Assembly (NCBI GenBank): GCA_008802785.1
Contig: VUYT01000003.1
Span: 744,001-808,000 of the forward strand
Direction: 5' to 3'
Length of the DNA stretch: 64,000 bases
DNA from: Symmetrospora coprosmae
Taxonomy: Eukaryota > Basidiomycota > Cystobasidiomycetes > Symmetrosporaceae
The notes below the pieces were generated by a model that did not search any database, was not told where the DNA came from, and saw only the letters and a program-made list of their open reading frames with translations. Shown here in pieces: positions 57,643 to 64,000 of the stretch (position 1 is the first letter of the stretch; every line of letters begins with the position of its first letter). The position numbers and the translations under genes are program-made.

Positions 57643-58890
57643 CAGCACCGCGTATGCTAGGGCAACCATCCGGATGGCTCCTATCAGCGCTCCGGCATAG
57701 AGGTTTCGATGCAGTCGGGGAGACGCTTTGCCTCGCGGACGGCCAGTCGACAGTAGGTTTGCGCAGGCAGTACATTCAGAGGATCACAGTCAGTTAGAGC
57801 TGGTGTAGATTAGGGAGTAGTTGCCGCAGAGCGTGTCCTTCAGGAGGTTCCGAGGCGGTACCAGTGGTCGATGACGCAGAACGCGTCTTCGTCTGTCTTT
57901 GTCACCCAACACGGAAGCGAGCCAGCCCGCAGTTGCTGGTCACAGCAGAGCAGCAGAAGCCAAGTCAAGTGTGCATCACACTCGAGCTTCAGCAACGAAT
58001 GCCGGGCCGCCGCGCGCACGCTTGCAGAGCTCTTCGGTGCCGATACGCATAGACGGCACGCTTCGCCGCACGGAACGCGAGATAGGGCACATAAGAGCAA
58101 AGAAGTGTGAGAATGCGCTTCGTTCGACATTGTCGAGACCCCTCAAGCCTGGCTCTTTTGCCTTCGGCGGACGGACGGACGTCCCGGTCCCGTCATTTCC
58201 GATCAGGTCCGGGGGGGGGGAGGGACGGGACGTCGGCGCCTCTGGAGATCCCTCTGTCTGCTTCCCCCCTTTCTCCCGCCGATACAACACTCTTGACAGC
58301 GACTGGGCGTGTAATACGAGACAGGAACACACTCCGCTGGGAGCAGATCAACTTCGCATGGCAATCTCCTGACACGCGACCACAGCGTCTTCCCGCTGGA
58401 CCTGATTGGGCCTTCCCGTCAGATGCCACCCCGCACAGCTTCGCATAGAAGCCAAGCAGTGGGCCACTCTGCTTGCCTTATGGTACCTGAGAGCATTCAC
58501 TAATCAGCTCGGCTTCCCGCAAATGCGCCCGGAGAATCATGCTGAGCGCTCCGGATGCCCTGTGGTGGCCTGGACGAATCTGGACCTGTCCAACGGGAGG
58601 CGCACATGCACGCGCGCCCCTGTGGCATCAATCCCCGCTCTACTGGCTACAGGTCCCGCCGAAAACCTTGCCCTCCTCGCTGTCAGTCACCGCGCAATGC
58701 CTTGGCCCGTCTAGCAGGTCGGCCTACCCTGGCAGCCGTCGTTTAAGGCTGTTCCCGCCGGCCCTGCTCTTCTCCTCTCCATCCAGGCGTCGTACTCTGT
58801 CCACTCTCCTTCCGCATTTGTGACCGTCTGTGCTGCTTTATCCATCCTACAGCAGTCCACACTCGCTCTCACAGCACAAGAACCGCCGCA
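57643..58890. promoter_or_regulatory. intergenic, cluster genes 2 and 3
   Basis: 1.25 kb with the third copy of the inverted-repeat element (58179-58233), which contains a run of about ten G near 58211. No gene-like ORF. Confidence 0.5.
58179..58233. promoter_or_regulatory. shared inverted-repeat element, copy upstream of cluster gene 3
   Basis: Left arm GACGTCCCGGTCCCGTC, centre GATCAGG, a G-run, right arm GACGGGACGTC. This is the most perfect of the three copies: the right arm is nearly the reverse complement of the left. About 660 bp from the start codon. Confidence 0.5.
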
Positions 58891-61502
58891 ATGGTCAAGA
58901 AACTCCTCCTCCTGGTGGCCGCCCTCCTGCCGGCTCTCGCCTCAGCAGCCTGCACTGTCGACTCGGACTGTGACACACGCAGTGGAGCCAAGTGTGTTTC
59001 TGGAGTATGCAACCGGAGTTAGTGGCCCCCTTCTCTACTGGTTGCTTCAGGGCTCCAGCCGCACGTGATCGTATCGGTCTGACCCTTTCGGCCTTGCGAC
59101 ACGTAGCCTATGGGTGCACCACCAATTCCGAATGCAGGACGGCAGCAAAGACTGGCAACCCGCTTGCCCTATGCGAGCCGAACACCGGCTTCAACAACGC
59201 TGGCGCTTGCTACGTTCCTTCCCGCACCTGTGAGGGCCGTCACACTAGCTCGAAGAGCGATGATGAGCGCTTCTTTTCTGACGGTCGCGTTCCGGCTTGT
59301 AGACCATGGACGATCCGAGGGAAGCCAGTGCGGTAGCGGCAGTGGAGTCGGCGACGACATCGAATGTGACCGAGGCCTCGTCTGCCGGGAATTCCGCTGC
59401 GCAAAGCCGGGTTAGTGCACAAAGAGATGCCCGCCTGGTCGCGCACACAGCAGCACAAGCTGAGTCAAGCATTCACAACTGGCTCGATCTTGTCTCGTCT
59501 CGTCTCTGCTCGCAGCTACGATCGAGACACCCGCAATGTGCACCACCTCCGGCGATTGCGACATTCGAAGCGGAGCTCAGTGTGTCAATGGCCAGTGCTC
59601 GCGCAGTGAGTCACTCGCTTGTCCCAGCCTTCCATCGCTACTCCGAGATGGCAGCTCCTGATCTGCCTTCCACCCTCAGCCTTCACCTGCACGTCAAACA
59701 CGGAATGCCGATCCGCCGCGAAGACGAACAACCCTGATGCCCTTTGCGACATGGAGCTGAACGCTTGCTTCGTGCCCTCAAAGAACCGTGAGTCGAGTCA
59801 AAATTCGCTCGTTTGCGAGGATCTCGCTTATTTGGGTCTTTCGATACATCAGCCTTCGGAATTCCTGCTGGAGGAGCTTGCGGAACGACAGACATGCCAC
59901 GTAGGCAGGGAGACGACTCTTCATGTCTTCGGGGCTTGGTCTGCCGCAACCAGATTTGCACCGGAGCATGTCAGTCACTGCCGTGGACTGGATCGTGTCG
60001 CGTACCACGGCAACCCGACTGACTCGTACATTGGCTTGATCTCATGCAGCCAACGTCGCCACCTCGTGCAGCTCTAACAGCGACTGCGACACTGCAAGCG
60101 GAGCCATGTGCAACAATGGCCAGTGCTCTCGAAGTGGGTTGCCCTCTTTCGATTTCCCGGTCTAAAGCCTCTGCCTGGTCTGCCCTAATATTGAAAGCAC
60201 TCACTAACAAACACCCTTTGGCATCTCGCGTCTGTTCGTGGCATCATCTCACCTCATGCAGCCTTCCAATGCACCACGAACGCCGAATGCCGATCCGCTG
60301 CCAAGACCGGCAACCCTACCGCCCTGTGCGACCGCGAGCTGAACGCTTGCTTCGTACCGTCCACCAACAGTGGGTCACGTCTCGCTGCCATCGGTCCCAC
60401 CCACAATTGGCTGAGTCGCCCTTTTGCCACACAGAGCGCGGAATCGCCGAAGGAGGCGAGTGCGGTACCGCAAACGTCCGCGATACCGGCGACGACCAGA
60501 GCTGCGACTCCGGACTGGTGTGCCGAAACCTGGTCTGCACTCGACGAGGTTGGTCGCTTTCCTGTCCTACCACGGAGGCAAAACTTCCGAGCATAAGCGC
60601 TGATCCTTCGGCCGACCCGCCCGTCACCGTTTCGCAGAGGCCGTTGCAGCGAGATGCGAGTCGAACGCCGACTGCGACACTGCCAGTGGTGCCAAGTGCA
60701 ACGGAGTCCAGTGCGACAGGACCAACGGATGCAGTTCCGACATGGAATGCCAGTCCGCGCTGAAGACCGGAAGTGAGTCACCTTCAGCATCCTCAGTGCA
60801 GCCTCTTAGCAATGCTAATCTGTGTCTACGATCTGGAAGACCCTCGTGCTGTGTGTGACCGCACCGCCAACGCTTGCTACGTCCCTTCGACCAACCGTAA
60901 GCAGCAGTCCTTGCTCTTCCCCGACTGCCCCGAAAAGACACCGCTCCTGACCTTTCTTGGATCTCCCTGCTTTTCTTGTCTATCCCTCCGTACATTGCAT
61001 ATACCTCTTTGTCCACATGCCCCATTTCTCCTCCTCGGCGCCGCGCCTCATCCCTCCAGGTGACGGTATCCCTAAGGGCGGAACGTGCGGATCGTTCCAG
61101 CAGCCAGGACGAGCCGGCGACGACATCTCGTGCGACTTTGGTCTCGTCTGCCGCGACTTCACGTGCCAGGATATGGTCATCGGGGCCAGCTGCCGCACGA
61201 ACGAAGACTGTGGTCCGCACCAGACGTGCGTCAAGCCCAGGAACACCGTTCTTGCACGCGGCGGGCACTACGAGCACCACAACCAGAAGGGCACATGCAC
61301 AGACCAGCCGCAGAACTCGCCTTACCCGCACTTCCCCCATATCCCGGTCTTCGAACTGCCAGACGTCAACCTCCCAGACGTGCCCCCTCTTCAGCTCCGC
61401 AAGCGCGCGGTTGCAGGCGTCGACGACGTCAAGGCCGTCATTCGCGGGCGACAGGCACTTACGCCTAGGCAGTACATTGCTCGGGCTGCGCGGCCCTCGT
61501 AG
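58891..61502 (+). CDS. secreted modular cysteine-rich protein, cluster gene 3 (four A-B-C units)
   Basis: Largest member. Exons: 58891-59017, 59107-59229, 59303-59410, 59516-59605, 59680-59787, 59853-59969, 60050-60133, 60262-60369, 60435-60548, 60638-60772, 60840-60896, 61060-61502; 537 residues. Signal peptide MVKKLLLLVAALLPALASA. Module order is A-B-C four times and then the shared tail. Examples: A CTVDSDCDTRSGAKCVSGVC; B CTTNAECRSAAKTGNPTAL then CDRELNACFVPSTN; C ECGTANVRDTGDDQSCDSG then LVCRNLVC. All introns are phase 1. In unit 4 modules A and half of B share one exon (60638-60772), and a new intron lies inside B. The tail has CRTNEDCGPHQTCV, a His/Pro insert, LRKRAVAGVDDVK and AVIRGRQALTPRQY. 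Function unknown. Confidence 0.84.
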
Positions 61503-61952
61503 AAGCGTACACCGCCTCGGGCTTGCCCGCTCTTCTTCTTTCTTTTGGCGCCGAAATGGCCAAAGCCACGTACCACGGACTCTGGTACCTTCTCCGCCCA
61601 TACACTCCGTCTCATATTCCTTTCTCTCCTCTGTTCTCGTCCGATGCGCCTTTGCCGTCCGTCGATAGTTGCCGCCGAGGCAAACAAGCAGAGGTGCTCA
61701 TCAAGTCAGGTGCAACCCCAGTTTACAAAGCCGAGAAGCGGCCATTCCGTACCTTAGAACAACAAGCTTCGCGATGTATCTTTTCTCATATCTTCGTTCC
61801 AGAGCAGGGCTTACCCCTGACTCTACACCTTTGGGGGTACATTTATTTTTCCGCAATGAAGTCCCAAAAATGAAAAAGCTACATGGTTGCGAGCAGGCTT
61901 GACTTGAGAACATTGCGATGCATGAGACGACGTGACCGCGCCTGGCGGATCT
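61503..61952. other. convergent intergenic region
   Basis: 450 bp between two 3' ends. Small ORFs without support. No other feature. Confidence 0.45.
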
Positions 61953-63685
61953 TCAGACAAGCCACAGCGTCTCGACTTCGCCGTTCTGCGTGACCTCGAG
62001 GATGACGCCAGGGTAAGCCGAAAGTTCTGCCATGCCATTGCATTGCCGAGCATCAGAGCCAACTTGTCAGTCAGTCGCCAATACGGCTATTGGAGACATC
62101 TCAGGCTCGCACGCACCGGTCGGGCGGTCAAGCTTGAGCTCGCGACTCGCGTCGGCCCCGCGGTCCAGCTGCATGCGGCGCTCGACCCGCTGCCTGCTTC
62201 CTGCGCTCGGTTGTCCGTCGGTCGGCGCTTTCGGATCTGCACTGGCCAGATATGCAGCGACTTCAGCGATCTGCACGATTCAGTATCGGAAATGTCAGCC
62301 TTGCGCCCGCCACGCGGTGGCTGCGACTGCAGCAGATGCAGCTGGAGTGCCGGCAGCTTCCGAAGACACACCGTGCTCTCCGAAGAGACGGTCCCCTCCT
62401 TCCCTTCCCGCCGCAAGCGCCAGCGACATTTCCCGTACCGTCCGTACCCGACCTCCCCAGGCGTGTTGGCATGCAGCACGATTTTGAGCACCTTGTGCGT
62501 CTCTGCATGGAGAAAGAAATCAAGGCCGAGCGAGAAATAGTTGTAGAAATAGGAGTTGGGTCCCGAGCTTGCATTGAGGGGGTCTGAGGTGTGTGCAGAC
62601 GTCGAGTGAATCGCCATGCGTTTCTGTGCGCGATGAACGCCTGGTCAGTCAGCCTGGTTACGGTGGATCGAGAGGGAGCATCGGCACACATCTTCAGCAT
62701 AGAGGGTCCGCATAGGTGAACCTAGATCGCACAGCAGGTCCTCCGAAGTCGTTAAACCAATCGTGATGTTAACGGAGGTGCTCGAAAGCGTCTGCAAGGT
62801 AAGAGTGCTGGATTCGTTGGAATCCCGGGCGAGCTGGTCCGAGAATCACGATTGAAGCATGTCAGACCAGGTTCGCGGCAGGCAAAGCGCTCTACCGCGA
62901 ACGATAGACCATCTCACCGTGATGTCTGCAACGGGCGAATCGTCCGACACGTCTCTGCAAAGATCTGGAAACTCCAGAGGCCCGGCCTTTGCCGAACGCT
63001 CGTTGACGAGGACGCGATTCAGTGGGTACGCTTGCTTGTGCCTGTCAGTTCGCGGCTTGTCGGGATAGCCGAATGCGACACCATCGTAGAGCAGGACGCG
63101 CTCGTCTGGGAAGGCGGGATGTGGGTTGGGCGGGTAGGTTGGGCCGAAGCGGCTGTTTAGCAGCTTCTGAGGGTTGGCAGGCGGAGAGTCCGCGTCGTCG
63201 TTGTTGTCAAGCGTGTCCCAGCTGCTGCGCAGTATGAGCGGCTGCCCTTCCCAGAGGACGTGCTCGAGGGAAGGTGAGGTCAGCTCGCACGTCAGCAGGC
63301 GCTGCGTTGTGCCGGAGAAGAGGAGGCGGATGGAGGCGGACGGGGTGAGTGTGAGGAGGATGTGCGATCTGGAGGGAGACTGGTGCGGCACGGTACGAGT
63401 ACACCGACAATGAAGTGAGTGAGTCCTGACGCAGACACGTGAGGGTGGCGACCGGCGGACACGGAGACCATCCCGTCCCATCCGCGTTTCACACACCTGG
63501 TCGTCCCAGGTCAAGCTGGCTACGGTGTTTGAGGCCCGCAGGATGTTCATGCACTCCCACAGGCTCATCCCTGTAACCGTGCTGGAGCTACATCAGCAGC
63601 GGGGCCATCCCTTGAGGGCTACGGCTGCCAGCTGCCCCTCACCAAGCATGTATGGCCCGACGCCTCGACCGGGATGCAGCTCCAT
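61953..63685 (-). CDS. PHAF1/UPF0183 family protein
   Basis: Animal PHAF1 acts in phagosome and autophagosome assembly; the fungal role is unknown. Exons: 63643-63685, 63497-63570, 62918-63379, 62690-62791, 62372-62623, 62117-62270, 61953-62062; 398 residues. Start MELHPGRGVGPYMLG joined to MSLWECMNILRASNTV, the usual family opening. Middle: RFGPTYPPNPHPAFPDERVL and LLYDGVAFGYPDK. Then LLCDLGSPMRTLYAED joined to KRMAIHS, NYFSLGLDFFLH, HKVLKIVLHANTPGEVGYG and the ending AYPGVILEVTQNGEVETLWL. All phases agree. The two most C-terminal introns are the least sure. Confidence 0.82.
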
Positions 63686-64000
63686 ATTGGAAAAGGCTGC
63701 GAACAGAGGCTGCGGTGATGAGCAAATGTGTTCTGTGACCGCCGCTGCTATCGCTGTTATAATGCTGTTGGTGGTTGTGGAGGTCCACTCTTCTCGAAAT
63801 GTTGGCCGTCCTCGCCTGTCCCTTCGTCGTCCTGTTCTCCTGCTCTCCTGCTGCCTGCCTGCTCGGGCTCTCACTGCTTGCACACTCACGCATCAGCCAG
63901 GGCATATCGAACCAGCAGAGGCCTCTCTCCTTCTCGCACGCACACAGCCAGATGGAATAGACAGATATTATACACACTCGCCCGCGTGCCGTCCTCCCCT
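63686..64000. other. upstream region of the PHAF1-like gene, window end
   Basis: 315 bp, presumably promoter of the PHAF1-like gene. A 61-codon ORF at 63775-63960 is hydrophobic but has no support as a gene. Confidence 0.4.

Overview
The window looks like nuclear DNA of a basidiomycete fungus. It is GC-rich and gene-dense, nearly every gene is cut by short GT-AG introns (mostly about 50-150 nt), and the gene set is fungal: DASH subunit ASK1, bifunctional HIS7, hybrid histidine kinase, SIN3. A basidiomycete yeast or smut relative is my inference; the sequence alone does not fix the species. No rRNA, tRNA, CRISPR array, retroelement or DNA transposon was recognised. Exon boundaries were worked out by hand from splice signals, frame continuity and family motifs. 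Coordinates run from start codon to stop codon, with introns included.

Left third (1-25 kb): a partial gene at the edge (-), a SET-domain lysine methyltransferase (+), the kinetochore protein ASK1 (-), two tandem glutathione S-transferases (+), a RAMP4/YSY6-type ER stress protein (+), histidine synthesis gene HIS7 (-) head-to-head with a serine synthesis phosphoglycerate dehydrogenase (+), an unresolved gene (-), a PP4 regulatory subunit R2 (-), a hybrid histidine kinase (-) and a CaM-kinase (-).

Middle (25-53 kb): a BAH-domain protein, an RNF10/MAG2-type RING ligase and importin-9/KAP114 (all +), the co-repressor SIN3 and an NmrA-like NAD(P)-binding protein (-), a thaumatin-like secreted protein and a BBC1/MTI1-like actin-patch protein (+), and a RhoGAP (-).

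Right part (54-64 kb) is the most unusual. Three tandem paralogous genes encode secreted, cysteine-rich modular proteins. Each carries a signal peptide, then one, two or four copies of an A-B-C unit (three four-cysteine modules, almost always one module per exon, every intron in phase 1), then a shared tail in which a dibasic Lys-Arg site precedes a conserved C-terminal peptide. The three genes also share an inverted-repeat element in their upstream regions. I recognise no described family. The window closes with a PHAF1/UPF0183 homologue (-).

Most genes are unrelated housekeeping or signalling functions. Functional links by position are limited to the GST pair, the divergent HIS7/phosphoglycerate dehydrogenase pair (both amino-acid synthesis), the kinase neighbours (histidine kinase and CaM-kinase) and the cysteine-rich cluster.
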